A stretch of DNA of 64,000 bases from Pachyseris speciosa (lineage: Eukaryota; Cnidaria; Anthozoa; Scleractinia; Pachyseridae): positions 1,425,001 to 1,489,000 of the forward strand of contig JAEMWC010000005.1 of the NCBI GenBank assembly GCA_016490735.1, given 5' to 3'. Below are positions 22,480-34,108 of the stretch, one piece after another. Below the pieces are notes generated by a model, which did not search any database, was not told the DNA's origin, and saw nothing but the letters and a program-made list of their open reading frames with translations. The position numbers were made by a program, and so were the translations under genes. Each line of letters starts with the position of its first letter. Position 1 is the first letter of the stretch.

Positions 22480-22659
22480 TTCCCGTTCGAACTAAGTTTT
22501 CCACATTCTGGCCGCGCGAAAATTGAGACGAGAACAAAAAATAGAGTAGCCCCCGCCCCCCACCCCACTTCCCCCACTTCTTACCCCCGTTCTTCTACTT
22601 TTTGCTCTCGCCCCAAGTTTCGCGCGGCCAGAATGCAGTAAAATCTATTCGAACGGGAA
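22480..22659. mobile_element. 180-bp MITE (TTCCCGTTCGAA ends)
   Basis: TTCCCGTTCGAA at the left and TTCGAACGGGAA at the right flank inverted inner blocks CATTCTGGCCGCGCGAAA / TTTCGCGCGGCCAGAATG. The centre is C-rich. Non-coding. Confidence 0.82.
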
Positions 22660-23171
22660 AGTTTGCTCCGCATGCTATCATTTTAGTTGAAGTAGTATGC
22701 ATTGCATTGTTTTAGCTCCTTTTTTAACTTGCCTGTGCTCGTCTTGAGGAGATTCTATTTGCAATTTGACATTTCTCGATAAGTATTTGGTTTCTCCCGT
22801 GGGACATTGACGTTGCAGTTGAGCATTATTGTTATTGCCACTGAGAGGCATGCAACCGAATGATTTTTTCGTATTTCATGTTATTAAGAGAATCTGCCCA
22901 TAGTTGGCTTTTAAGGGTGTCTCAAAGTGAGTAAGAGTACCCGCTCAGAATAAAAAAAATAATAAAATTTTTCGGGTATTTATGCAGAAACAAAGAGAAG
23001 TTAGAATTGGAGTCAGAATACGTAACGTTGACAATCGAAAAAATCATGAAAAGTCGCTAATATCGATTTAACACTTCCCCCGAATTTCTAATTCTACCGA
23101 TTTGAGTTAAAAATCGATAAACATCACTTGGTTTTATCGAGTTTTAACGGATGATTGTGTTGGTGATAGTA
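22660..23171. other. Intergenic, nothing recognised
   Basis: No supported gene or repeat seen. Confidence 0.5.
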
Positions 23172-23394
23172 ACGATCATGATGACGACGACGACGACGAT
23201 GATGATGATGATGATGATGGTGGTGATGATGATGATGATGATGGTGATGGTGATGGTGATGGTGACGGTGATGATGATGATGATGATGATGGTAATGATG
23301 GGGATGGTAATGGTGATGATGATGGTGATGAGGATGATGATGGTGGTGGTGGTGATGATGATGGTGATGGTGATGGTGATGGTGATGATGGTGG

Positions 23395-23433
<39 letters not shown>
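23172..23433. repeat. GAT/GGT trinucleotide microsatellite
   Basis: About 260 bp of GAT, GGT and GAC triplets. Methionine-rich and serine-rich ORFs of 96 and 113 codons on the two strands are products of the repeat. Confidence 0.97.
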
Positions 23434-23435
<2 letters not shown>

Positions 23436-23802
23436 GAGTGATGGGGAAGGGCAAGGGGATGGTGATGATGATAATGTGTCGAAAGATGAATGTTAATGAT
23501 TTATATAGGATTGCCACGTCGATTTGAGAAAACTACTATTAATTGCAGGCCGTGATGAAAACATATATTTATTCTTCAGCCTGTTTTTACTATTTTTCTT
23601 TAGAATGAAAAATGCTATGGAGCTAACTGACGAAGATAGGAAGCAAAGCAATTTCATCACCGTAAACAGGGGCGGATCCAGGAACTTTTTATTGAGGGGG
23701 TCCAAACTTACTTCAAATTACTTCTTCTCGTAACTCCGTCACTCTCCCCAACAACACCCCCCCCCCCCTCCCCCTTCCCCCAGCCGCCGTTACAAAAGGG
23801 AG

Positions 23803-24131
23803 TTTTAGTAATGGGGACGGGAACGCCAACGAGAACGTCACAAAACAATGGGTTTAATGGGCAAAAACAATCGCTCTGCGCATGCGTCCTCCATTTTTCT
23901 TTGCTGTCCTCTGCAAAACAGCAACGTGAACTGACCAAATTTTAGGTTATGGCGAGAACGCTTTTTATAATCGACTTAACTTTAACGCAGTTCATAAAAA
24001 TTTAGTTACTGGATAGTTCGCCGACATTTTACAAGTTGAACAAATTGGAATAATCGCACAAGTGCTACAAATAACGAGAAGATATATTTTGAAATGACAT
24101 TTTCGTTGCCGTCGCCGTCCTTGTTTCTTAA
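23803..24131. mobile_element. MITE-like element (TTAGTAATGGGGACGGGAAC end)
   Basis: The left end TTTTAGTAATGGGGACGGGA, followed by ACGCCAACGAGAACGTCA, matches the complement of the right end (TTAAGAAACAAGGACGGCGA, then CGGCAACGAAAATGTCA) with several substitutions. The element is about 330 bp and non-coding. Confidence 0.6.
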
Positions 24132-25054
24132 TCAATATAAGGAAACGATCACGTGTTTAACGCTGGTTGGACAAAACCGCTTTGAGAGCAGAGACTGGTG
24201 ACCATCAGACCATCATGTGGAAATATGCCTGGAATTTAGATTAGTGGCAAAATACAATGGCTTTTCATCAAAAAACAAGTCATCCAGTTGAGTAATAATA
24301 GGCGATCCTGTCGATGCGAGAACTCCCAAGTTCAGCGACAAACAAGTCATAGTAGAAAAAAATTCTACTGAGGAAGGGGGGGGGGGGGGGGGGTGATCTG
24401 TCTGTGTGCTAGTGACCTATGGGGCCAGCGTATCCAGTTTTGAACAAATACCAAAGAAAGTCAGTAAGTTCAACAGTTGAAGGCAAATTGACAAGTATTC
24501 GTCCGGTTAGCGTGGAAACTGGAACCTTTTCGGGGGAAGCGAGGCGTCACCGAGGCGAGTAGGACTAATTCACAATGCTCAAATGGACGGTAGACACCAT
24601 ATGACGTTTAGACAATACAGTATTCCTTATCATCAGAGCAGTCACGTCATACGACGGCAGAACCCCATTTCTTAGGCAGAAAACTGAGACAATAGAGATC
24701 CTGAGTAAGAAAGGGAGCAGTTTTCTAGGGTTTAGCACTTGTCTATACCGGCTGATTAGGCCTAAGTGCTGATTTGAAAATGGTTTGCTTTCATTATTAT
24801 GATGGGCAACTCTATATAAATATGTTAAAAATTACCTCCACTGGCAGCTTTCCTTTGTTGATGGAGTGGACATGTCAAGGAGAAAATACTGCAGGCGACC
24901 CCCTGAGGTTCGAGGCTCACTCTATACAGTTATTTTTCTTTCTCTTACTACTCTTTAAAGTTTACTGAAATTATGTTTTACTGTATGTAAGTTAACATGA
25001 AAGAAAGATGTCCTTTTGAACGTTTTGAACAAGTGCTGACCCCCAGGCGTGGTA
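24132..25054. other. Intergenic; poly(G) tract
   Basis: A run of about 18 G lies near 24376. No gene or structured repeat was seen in the rest. Confidence 0.5.
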
Positions 25055-25126
25055 TGGAGGGGGAATTTGAACCCAGGCCCTCTGGCCATTAGAAGTTGGC
25101 GCCATAAATGCTAAACCACGACTCCT
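25055..25126 (-). repeat. tRNA-like sequence, probable SINE head or tRNA pseudogene
   Basis: On the minus strand about 72 nt fit a tRNA layout. An acceptor GAGGAGT weakly pairs with CCCCCTC. The anticodon arm CCAACTTCTAATGG would give anticodon TCT, and the T arm reads GGTTCAAATTCC. Several acceptor mismatches and an irregular D arm make a working tRNA unlikely. Confidence 0.45.
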
Positions 25127-25220
25127 CAGCTTAAATAGCAGGTGGAGTCCTCCTTACTGATCACAGACAGGAGCCCATCACAGAGCATGGGAGTTCAAAA
25201 CAGTCAATAAAATATAACTA

Positions 25221-25884
25221 TTAAGGTGATTCCATTCAATTGCATGGCGCATCCTTTACTGCGCATAATTTATGGCGTCATTTAGCGCGCGCACGAGTGC
25301 GCGCACATAAGAAACATGGCATATTTGCCTTGACATTGAGCTTTGTTAGCCGAAATTTTCCCTTTGCGGTCGTGTTGCAAAGAAGCGAGCACGGTGACCC
25401 CCATTTTTTATTAGCGTTACTTACTCGTAATAGGCCTACGAAAAACATATTTTAAGGAGAAAAAAAGTTTAATAGTAGAAGTTGGATTATTTATGTGTAA
25501 ATGACGTGAAACTTTGCGTTTGGAGCCAGGAAGGGGTATGAATTGATTACTTAGTGGTTCAATTCGCTTCCATTATTTGCATCATCTGGCGATTTGAAAT
25601 CACTATACTGAACGATTATAGCCCAGAAAAACAATTAGGCTCCAGGTTTCACTACTATTCATAGTTTTTGCTACATAATAACAATTTGTTTGGGTTGCTC
25701 AAGTTTTGAACATTTCTCGCGCATCTCAGTAAAATCACTTAGAATAACGGGCATACAGGGCGAAAACAAGCACGGTGACCCCATCTTTTTATTGTATTTT
25801 TTCAATGTCCTATGTATGACTATCAGTTGTGCCAAGTTTAAAAAAATTCTGGATAGTACGTCATTTTCATGGGAATTACCTTAA
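25221..25884. mobile_element. 664-bp TTAA-flanked element (TTAAGGTRATTCC ends)
   Basis: TTAAGGTGATTCC at 25221 faces the complement TTAAGGTAATTCC ending at 25884, 12 of 13 matching, with TTAA at both outer edges. Inside, a GCACGGTGACCCC sub-repeat followed by a T-rich block occurs at about 25390 and 25770. No transposase. This is consistent with a non-autonomous piggyBac- or Kolobok-type element. Confidence 0.65.
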
Positions 25885-26004
25885 TCTCAGTGAAATATAA
25901 CTGAGCCGTATAAATTTATTTTGTAAAATGCGCAACAGCCTACAGTTTACGTTTGTCCTCGTTGACCTGGTTCATGAATGTACATGAGGCTGGAGTGGAG
26001 TTTC

Positions 26005-26145
26005 TTTGTTTTTTTTTTTTTTCTTTTTGTTTTTTGTTTTTTTTACTAAAAGCCTCAGCGGTTTTTTGGCTTTTGTTTTTTTTTACTAAAAGCCTCAGCG
26101 CTTTTTTGTTTTTTGTTTTTTTTTACTAAAAGCCTCAGCGCTTTT
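26005..26145. repeat. 40-bp tandem repeat, three copies, T-rich
   Basis: ACTAAAAGCCTCAGCG recurs at 26045, 26085 and 26125, exactly 40 bp apart, separated by poly(T) with G interruptions. Confidence 0.92.
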
Positions 26146-26489
26146 CGAATGTTGATTTAAGTGCGCTCTTCGAGTGGCGAGAAATTAAAGTGTCGCCGGT
26201 ACCTGGTGCTTTGAAAAAGACAAAAAAAAAAATAATAATAATAATAATAAAATAAAAACAGCTTAGAGATGAAGTTAAGGAAATATTTTTCCTCCCTTGC
26301 CTTCAAAGCTCCTCTCTTCGCGTCTCGCGTTTATTTTAACGCATTTTTCGTCAAGGGCAAATTACGCGTCTCGGTTATGGTCACACAGACGCAAACAACT
26401 GACAGGTGTAGCTATTGGTATTTAATTCCTCGACATATTGTTTTTCTATTTATCGCAGTCTGAATTTCATCCGTTTTTATCGTAGTTTA

Positions 26490-26782
26490 ATAAGGAGTAT
26501 AAAAGCAAGGGCCGATACAACGTAGAATGGTTTTAAGTTTTGTGTACTATATTTCGGCTGGCCAAACCAGCCTTCTTTAGGTACAATGAGAATTTACATT
26601 GGAAGGGGTGTTTATGTAGTTATATACCGGAAACACGTCAAACTAAAATGATTGACAGTGTAAAATAAAATACTAGAAAAAAGAATAAAATACTAGAATA
26701 AAATACTAGAAAATACTATAAAATACTACAAAACTAAAAACCATTCTACGTTGTATCGGCCCTTGCTTTTATACTCTTTGTT
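26490..26782. mobile_element. Penelope-like remnant inside a 45-bp inverted repeat
   Basis: The arm at about 26490-26537 (containing CAAGGGCCGATACAACGTAG) is repeated inverted at about 26733-26782. Between them lies the motif TATATTTCGGCTGGCC-AAACCAGCC, which I associate with the terminal repeats of Penelope-like retroelements. No reverse transcriptase or GIY-YIG sequence is present. Confidence 0.5.
26543..26585 (-). ncRNA. Degenerate type-I hammerhead ribozyme-like motif
   Basis: On the minus strand, stem I TGTAC is followed by CTAAAGA in place of the CTGANGA core. Stem II is GGCTGG-loop-CCAGCC, then GAAA, a minimal stem III (TATA) and the other stem I strand GTACA. The layout is that of the short-stem-III hammerheads described in Penelope-like elements. 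The conserved G of the core (G5) is replaced by A, so cleavage is probably lost. Confidence 0.5.
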
Positions 26783-28846
26783 GATTTTATTACGCCGATC
26801 AGATCACCAGTTTGATCCAACGTATACCAGCAGGAGCCCATGAATACTGATACCAGCAGGATTATTGTCCTCGGTTGCTAGCTTGAACATTTAATAAGGT
26901 TAATGCAATATGTCTGAGACGCTATCTAGTCTGGGGTGAAAGAAGTACACTTCTTCAAGGATTAGCATGTCTCATGGAAATTTTGCCAAATTTACGAATG
27001 ACATTGTACAGTCATTACCACTATTATCATAAATTTTCCTCGTCACCTGCGCAGAGGTTCCGCCAAACTGCAGTGCAGACGATATTCGGACCCCCTAAGG
27101 CACCAATCAGGGCGCGCCATCTCATTAATCTATTAATCCATCAGCTCAGTGGCCGTGTAAAAATAGACCCTATAAATACACATAATTTTATCTACTTAGG
27201 TGTCATTACGAGGGAGGAAACAACGTAGTTATTGTGTCTTTATAAATTCAATATATTGCTTTCCTTCTCCAATTAGTCCAATATTAAAATTAAAGGTTTG
27301 AATCACTTTGGTACATAAAACGAGCTTCGACGGCGTGATCTTCTCCGTGTGTAGCGTTTGAGGAAGGTCAAGCGAGATTGCTATTATTATTCTAGCTACT
27401 AACTCGTGGATCGGAGAAAAGGTGCCAGTGTACGTGTCCCACATTTTGTGAACATCCCAAGGCGTTAACCGCCGGGGTGATGTCAGTTTTTACGTAAGAA
27501 CAATTTTCCTCCGTTTTCCATCGGCTGACAATATAGGTACCTCCAAGGGAGCTATAATTGCAAGGTTTTTGCGTCAGTCCTTCCATCCCTGTGGGTCTTC
27601 TCAATGCCCTGAATTAGTTATGCTTTGGCTTTAACATAACAGTTTTATTAAGAGAAGACTTAAATTGAGTCGGTGTACAGTCCACTGTGCCCGCACGCAA
27701 ACACGCGTGATATCATAAACTGCTTGACTCAATATTCTTTGGTGCAATTTCTGCGTCTGTTTTCCGTACTGCTTCCGCTCATGGTGAAACCTTGAGTTGG
27801 GTATTAGACTATTTGTGGTCCTAATTTGTGCTTGAAAGAAATTGTATAGCGGTGACCATGATATTCCTAATTACGCCTCAGAAGAATTTTACAATGTTGT
27901 TTGTTTTCACTTCACAAATCAAAAATAAATTCGGTTTCTCTGTTTGGGTATTAGGGTTTAAACAGTATACCGACAATTCCGGTGCCTTTTTGCCAAGAAT
28001 TCGAAAAATTAGTCGAACCCTTGAACTACAGCTGTAGTATGAATGAGAAATTGGCTGTTTCAAGAGACAAGTCCACTAATAGTTTTTCATATTATTGAAC
28101 CAAGTGAAGAAAATAAATGGCATTAAAGAAGGAATTTAGCGGACGCCATATTGTCTGCCATAACTGATAGCATGTCACACGCTATGACGGGAAGTCAAAA
28201 CACATTTCTTGGTATTTTATCCCTTTCATTCCATCCCGGTTTAAGCCCTTGAGCTATGCTTGCAATGTGGCTTTCTCCCTTTCATAGTCCGCGGTTGTGG
28301 GTGAAATCTCCAAATGTTTGACTAGAAGACAGTTTGTGAACAGTAGACGTTCTGAATTATTTTTCTTTTTTGCACGATATATTGAGGTGTTTTTACTACT
28401 GGGTTGTCTTTGGGAGTAAAGTATCGTAACTATCAAAAACATTGCGTGGGAGACTACTCATAAAATTTACATATGCAAAGTATTTTATTCATTCAGGTCG
28501 GCAACTGGAACCTTACTAGGCGAACCAAACGAATTTGCGCAAATCTACTCGTTATCTTTAAAAGTGCTATTTTGCGGTGTTTTTCGTTTACCTGGATAAT
28601 TAGACGACATCGAAAGAGTTCGTGAAATTTAGAATACACCAGCTGCCTTTTGAACCGGAACGGATGTATATTGATTCACATAATTATATCATATATGAAA
28701 ACAACCTCAGGGATTATGCATTATATAGCTTCTTTTGATTCCTACGTATTGAGCTCATTCCAAAGCTATTCGCTCAGTGCCATAAGGAATTGAGAAACTG
28801 ATACCCGGTGGCGCGTTCACAAGTTCTCTCGTCTTGCTATTTACAG
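26783..28846. other. 5' flank of the plus-strand TRIM gene
   Basis: No gene found. It ends in a strong splice acceptor (TCTCTCGTCTTGCTATTTACAG, last base 28846), so an upstream non-coding exon of the TRIM gene probably lies here or further left. I could not identify that exon or its donor. Confidence 0.5.
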
Positions 28847-31197
28847 ACTTTGTCAACATGACGGAAACAAATGGTCCTTTACACGTTGACGCAGTGGAGA
28901 ATATACTTAACAGGCTCGAAGCGTCGATAACGTGTCCGCAATGCTCCGACGTGTTCAAGGATCCGAGATTGTCCGTGTGTTTGCATAGCTTCTGTGGCAA
29001 ATGTTTGGAGCAATTGTGGAGCCACCAGTCGTCCGAGCTAACTTTCCAGTGTCCAGTTTGCCAAACAGAAGCGAGTATACCAGTGGAAGATAATGACCCG
29101 GCGACTAAGACATCTGATCCGCCATCCAATTTCCACCTGACCAGACTCCTCGACCTACACAAGGCGAAGAGATTGAAAGAGACTGACGGGGTGTGCGATA
29201 ACTGTAGAGAAACTACCAAGCTGGAAGCATTTTGTTTCGACTGCGACGTGTACCTGTGTCCCACGTGCAGAAGTGCGCACGCTCAGATGACCGTGAAAAA
29301 GAAACACCGCGAGGGAAAGCTTGGCGAATTTCAAAGCATCCATTACGACGCACTGTACAGACGGCCTATTTACTGCCAGCATGATCGGAAAGACCTGGAA
29401 AGCATCGAATTTTACTGCCCGGAATGTGATGTCTATATGTGCGGTCTGTGTAACATCGTCGACGAGGAATATCACGCGACCCAAGATATACAAGAGGTGG
29501 CTGACACAAGCAAAGCGGCAATCAGCGCAAAGGCCGCCATCGTGCGCGGGAAATCTCGGGAGATTCAAGCGGGCATTCAGAACACGGTAAAACGCATGGC
29601 GGAAATCGATAAGTGCATCGATTCATTGAAGTGCGAAGTCAACGAAAAAGTGGCCAGCCTGGCACAAATCCTCACAAACCATGGGCAAGAGATGATTAAG
29701 GTCCTAGAAGACATCCGCAGCGACAAGAAGAAAAACCTCTTGACACAGAAAGAAACGTTTGAGACTCTTCGCACTCAGACAAGCAGCTCGCTTGAGTTCG
29801 TGGATTCCCTCCTTGGCAGAGAATTAGCTGCCGAGATCATGATACTGCGAGATCGCGTGACCACACGGCTTGAGGACCTGGGCAATCTGATCATTGACAC
29901 GCGACCAGTGGAGAATGCCGCTGTAGAATACCTTCCCAATCCCGCAATAGTAAGCACAATCGAGACGACTTCACTGGGCCAGATTGTTGTTAGCAATACG
30001 GATCCCTTGTCATGCTTTGCAGAGGGTGAAGGACTCGAGAAAGCGTTTGTGGGAGAGGAGACAACTTTTGCCGTGACAACACGTGACATGAACGGCGAAC
30101 TGTGTTACAGTAGCGCGGATCGCATCACCGTACAAGCAACGTCCAATAACAACTGCGGAGAGATCATCGCAGTAGAGGTGAAAAGCTCCGAAGATGGTCG
30201 CTACGATGTGACATACGTTCCCAGGCTGGTTGGAACATACAGTCTGGAAGTAAAGGTCGGAGGCCAGCATATTCAGGAAAGTCCCTTCGAATTGCTCATC
30301 AAGCCACCCGTTTTGCTACCATTCAAATCCTTTGAATCTATGATGGGAGCTAACGGTCTCTTTACGCAGCCCAATGGAATAGCTATCAGCAGTACTGGTG
30401 ACATTGCCGTTTCCGACACCCAGAAACACTGTGTCCACTTGCTGAATTCATGCGGAATGAGCAAAATGGACTTCGGTGGCGAAGAGCTAAATTACCCAGT
30501 CGGAGTTGCCTTTGACATCACAGAGAAAAACGTCATAGTCGCTGACAGAGACAACCATCGCGTTTTAGTTTACAGTACGAAGACGGGGAAACTGGTTAGA
30601 AAGATCGGACGTAAAGGCAGTGGCGAAGGACAGTTCGATGGACCATCGGGCCTTTGCGTGGATGGCGAAGGTCGCATCGCAGTCGCCGACTGGAATAACC
30701 ACAGGATCCAAGTCTTCTCGCCAGAGGGAATTTTCTTGTTCAAGTTCGGGGACACAGTCAAAAACAAATTGAAGCATCCCCGTGCAGTGACGTTCTGCAA
30801 CGTGAGGAAACGTTTCGTCGTTTCGGATACTGGAAACAATGTCTTGAAAGTTTTCGGTCCCAAAGGCAAATTTTCGCACAGCATTGGCAGTCCGGGAGTC
30901 CGGAAAGGACAGCTGTACAGCCCTCGGGGTCTCATCGTGGACAAGTTGGATAGGATTGTGGTTTGCGATTTTGATAACCATCGAGTGCAGTTCTTCCGAT
31001 TCGACGGAATTTGTCTAAATTCGTTCGGCTGCAAAGGAAAGTCTCTGGGGCAGTTCAATCGTCCAATGGGTGTTGCTCTGCTGAAAGATGATCAAATTGT
31101 CATCAGTGATTGGGGGAACGATCGCATTCAGGTTTTCTCCATTGGACCTCAAAGAAGAATTTCCTTATTTGCTGACCACAAGAACTCCACACTGTAG
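28847..31197 (+). CDS. TRIM-NHL protein (TRIM2/3/71-like), 779 aa, coding from 28858
   Basis: The frame opens at TTG 28834, but a pyrimidine-rich acceptor ends in TTTACAG at 28846, and the first ATG (28858, A at -3) gives 779 codons. I therefore place the protein start at 28858, with 11 nt of 5' UTR in this exon. Domains: RING C26, C29, C41, H43, C46, C49, C65, C68; B-box 1 about 113-150; B-box 2 about 173-206; coiled coil about 210-330; filamin domain about 375-490, ending SPFELLI; six NHL repeats to about 765 (for example VADRDNNRVLVYS-type units). In B-box 2 the usual H-x-H end reads EEYHAT, so one zinc ligand is Glu and not His. AATAAA lies 36 bp past the stop (31233). The gene is the divergent partner of the TRIM at 14667-16934. 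Exact orthology is unresolved. Confidence 0.95.
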
Positions 31198-31883
31198 CCC
31201 TAACTTCATTATCCCGAAAAAAATTGCAGTTGAATAAATTAAACAATCAAGCCTTGGATAATATATCCGCTGCCCGCAAGGTTCGCTTCATTGGAAGGAC
31301 TTTTGCAGCTCTTTCCATGGTGACATCCATGAACCACCATCACCATTTTGATTGGCTGTTTATTTTTACTACGTGCAATAAAGATTTTGAAATTTTTCGA
31401 ACCAAAATGTTTGCTTCCTCACCACTTCGTTTCAAATGGTGACATTTTTGTCGAGCGAAAAAGCCGACCCATGGAAGCTTCAACAGATTCATACATTTCC
31501 CGAATATATAGTAATAGCGAAACCGCTCTATCTTTGAAAATGACTCGAGCAAGTTTTAGATTTATAGACAAGTTGCTGTTATATGCAACAAGGTTTTCGT
31601 GTCCACGTCAGGACGCAATTAACTGTTGAAGGTACGCTTATCTAAAAAGCACCAGTTTGTGGTTCTAATCAGCTTTTGCAAGACGTAATCATAAGGAAAA
31701 ACTGCCGAACTGCACGCCAACGCACATTATCACATGACCACTACAAGATGCTGCAGTTGTTGTAAATTAGTTTTTTATCACCATATTTTGTATAACGAAG
31801 GTGAATAAATTATATTGGTTCTTTTGTTATTATAATCGATTTTTTTTTTTCATTATTGTATAAGCGAAATTCGCTTGATGTAT
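31198..31883. other. 3' flank of the plus-strand TRIM gene
   Basis: AATAAA words at 31233, 31377 and 31804 are candidate poly(A) signals. No other feature seen. Confidence 0.5.
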
Positions 31884-32050
31884 CAATAGACCTTTTTAGC
31901 TTGTAGACCAAGTGATCTTCCCAAGGGGAAATAAATTATGCATACATATGCCCGTAAATAAGGCGAAATTTCAAAGAAACAGTTCTCTAGGGTAACATCC
32001 CGTGACCTACTTTGGGAAAACAAAAACATACAAGCTAAAAAGGTCTATTG
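31884..32050. mobile_element. 167-bp MITE with perfect about 20-bp TIRs
   Basis: CAATAGACCTTTTTAGCTTG at 31884 is exactly mirrored by the complement ending at 32050. Non-coding body. No clear target duplication. Confidence 0.88.
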
Positions 32051-32455
32051 GGAGGAAAACGAAATCATAAACCGATCCACTACAACCTTGACGGTGCATT
32101 ATGTCGTGACGGGAATAAATCAGTTTATTGACAAACAAATCCATTTATATTGCACTTTGATATTGCAATTGTTTCCTACTCTCGCTCTGTATTGGTTGTC
32201 ATTATTTGCCTCGGTTGTTAACGATGGTAAGAAAAAGACTTGAGCTACCGAGATTTTCCAAAGTTCGTCGTGCGGGCGAGCAGCTGGGAAAAGCCGACAG
32301 TACTTAATTTGAGACTACTCAGAGCTCGTTCGCCTTCAACTCCTCCCACCCTCCGTTGTGACAAAGTTTGCCTCTCCAACAACGCACCACCTCTCCGCTA
32401 ATCAGTCTTTGTCTGTGTGTAGACCTGTTGAGGGGAGGGAACTCCACGCTCGTAT

Positions 32456-32520
32456 TTTATTTTTTTGGGGGGTGGAGGTGGGGGAGGGAGGGGAGGAAGG
32501 GGGGGGGGGGGGGAGAGAAG
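32456..32520 (+). repeat. G-rich purine tract with G-quadruplex potential
   Basis: More than six runs of three or more G, including one of about 15, lie within 65 bp. ORFs across it (proline- or glycine-rich) are artefacts. Confidence 0.85.
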
Positions 32521-33108
32521 GGATTGAATACACACACACAAAAAAGCAACATGTACGTTCTCTGGACAAAGTTGAACCGCTTAGAAGAAACTCACCGTTT
32601 TTCATAACCCACACTCAACACAGAAAGTTAAGTGTCCATCTAATCGAGTGAAACACTGCGAACGGAGGCTTCACAAAAATAGATCTCTGCTACAAGTAAG
32701 AACCTTTTCTAAGCAATCTTCAGTTTCTAATTAATGTAGTTGACTTAGTGCAATTCATAGAAATTTCAAAATTTATTGAAGTTACAACCTTACAAAAAAC
32801 ATTTTACCATGATGTCATCTTAGTCTTCTCTAGTTTTTGACTTTAGAGGCGTTTTGAAGGATTTCAGTTCAAGATCGCTTCAGCTGAGATTGACATACAT
32901 CGCAAAGCTTCGTTTATTTGACTACGAACAAATGGAAGAGAACAGCAACAACCCAACAAAACCAAGGATCAGTCAGTTTCTAAAAACGAACCGACTTCAC
33001 AGTGCATTTAATTGAAAAAGGGCAAAATAATTTATCGTATAATACACTTAACTAATCGAATGTGGTTTAGCGTTGTCTGTACTCTTATCGACGATATTCG
33101 TCATCACA

Positions 33109-33171
33109 GTGGTCAAAATGTTGTGGACTCACGAGGCGCAACCGAGTGAGTCCACAGCAAATTTTGACCAC
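33109..33171. repeat. Short hairpin (24-26 bp arms, 13-bp loop)
   Basis: GTGGTCAAAATG-TTGTGGACTCAC at 33109-33132 faces its complement at 33146-33171. It is likely a small fold-back element. No coding role. Confidence 0.85.
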
Positions 33172-33583
33172 GAGATTACTAGCAATTGTGGTAAAATTAC
33201 ATATCACATACCTGTTATGGTTTTAAATCTCAATATTCTACAATTATATCTGCACAAAGGAAGGTGACGTACAACCGTGTTCGACGGCGGTCGTACTGTA
33301 TGATCGAAAGTTCAGTTCAGTAAATACGTTTCACTCGTACTTTTAGATTTAGAATGCTTAAGGGATGAAACACTTAATTACAATAGTAAAATATCAATAC
33401 AATATCTAGTAATCATACACAATTTTACCATCCACAACGTGAAAACGATTGAAATCCAGCAAGAGCGTTACCGTCAAATTTACAATTAAAAGCTGTGGAT
33501 GCGAGAAAAAACATGATGCATCCAACCCACCTCCCTGGCCAGGTAGCTGAGGGTTTGTTTTCTTTGGCTTGAGCATCTCCGTT

Positions 33584-33656
33584 CACCCTTCGCTTTAGCG
33601 TTTAGCGGGTTAATCGTTCCTCGAGAAAGAAAAATAAAACCTCTGGCACCCAGGAT
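33584..33656. mobile_element. Solo end of the AGCCTGGGTGCCAGAGG fold-back family
   Basis: GCGTTTAGCGGGT and CCTCTGGCACCCAGG appear here in the same order as at 35519-35556. Only one end is present, so it is a truncated copy of the element at 34939-35558. Confidence 0.55.
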
Positions 33657-34108
33657 AAAGCCACACAGGCAGCCCCAAGCCCAAGAGGGATCGAGACTGC
33701 AACAGGCCTCTCAATAGTGGAGCGCAAGCCGGCAAAAAAATTTACAATTAACGCTACAACATTGCGCCACTGCGCCCTAAACAGTGCCCAGTCGTCCAAA
33801 GAAAGAAGAAATCACCCCAGGTTATTTCAGTTTTAGTTCATTTTTAGTACAGTTCGGATTCCCGTTAAGCGTGTTTGGACAACTGGGCCCAGAAGGATAA
33901 GAAGCCTTGGAGAGGTCGCTAAAGGAAACAGATCGCAGAGCCACAGTCACCTCTAGGAAAGGAATACCTTTCGCGCGCGCACTAAAAGTAAGCGATAACC
34001 GTGCTTGCCCTCATAATTACCAGTTCGTGCCAGAAGGTTGGAGTACCTGTGCATAACCTTATCACAGGAAAAATGACAGTGACAGAATGATGGGAGCATG
34101 GTAAATCG

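Noticed and set aside
23151..23517. Methionine-rich (96 codons) and serine-rich (113 codons) ORFs
   Set aside because: Both are translations of one GAT/GGT microsatellite.
28755..29264. 169-codon ORF antisense to the plus-strand TRIM, and similar antisense frames of 135-185 codons over both TRIM genes
   Set aside because: Open frames opposite a long, codon-biased exon are expected; none shows family motifs.
33602..33799. Short minus-strand ORF near the solo fold-back end
   Set aside because: It runs through repeat sequence and has no supported start or domain.
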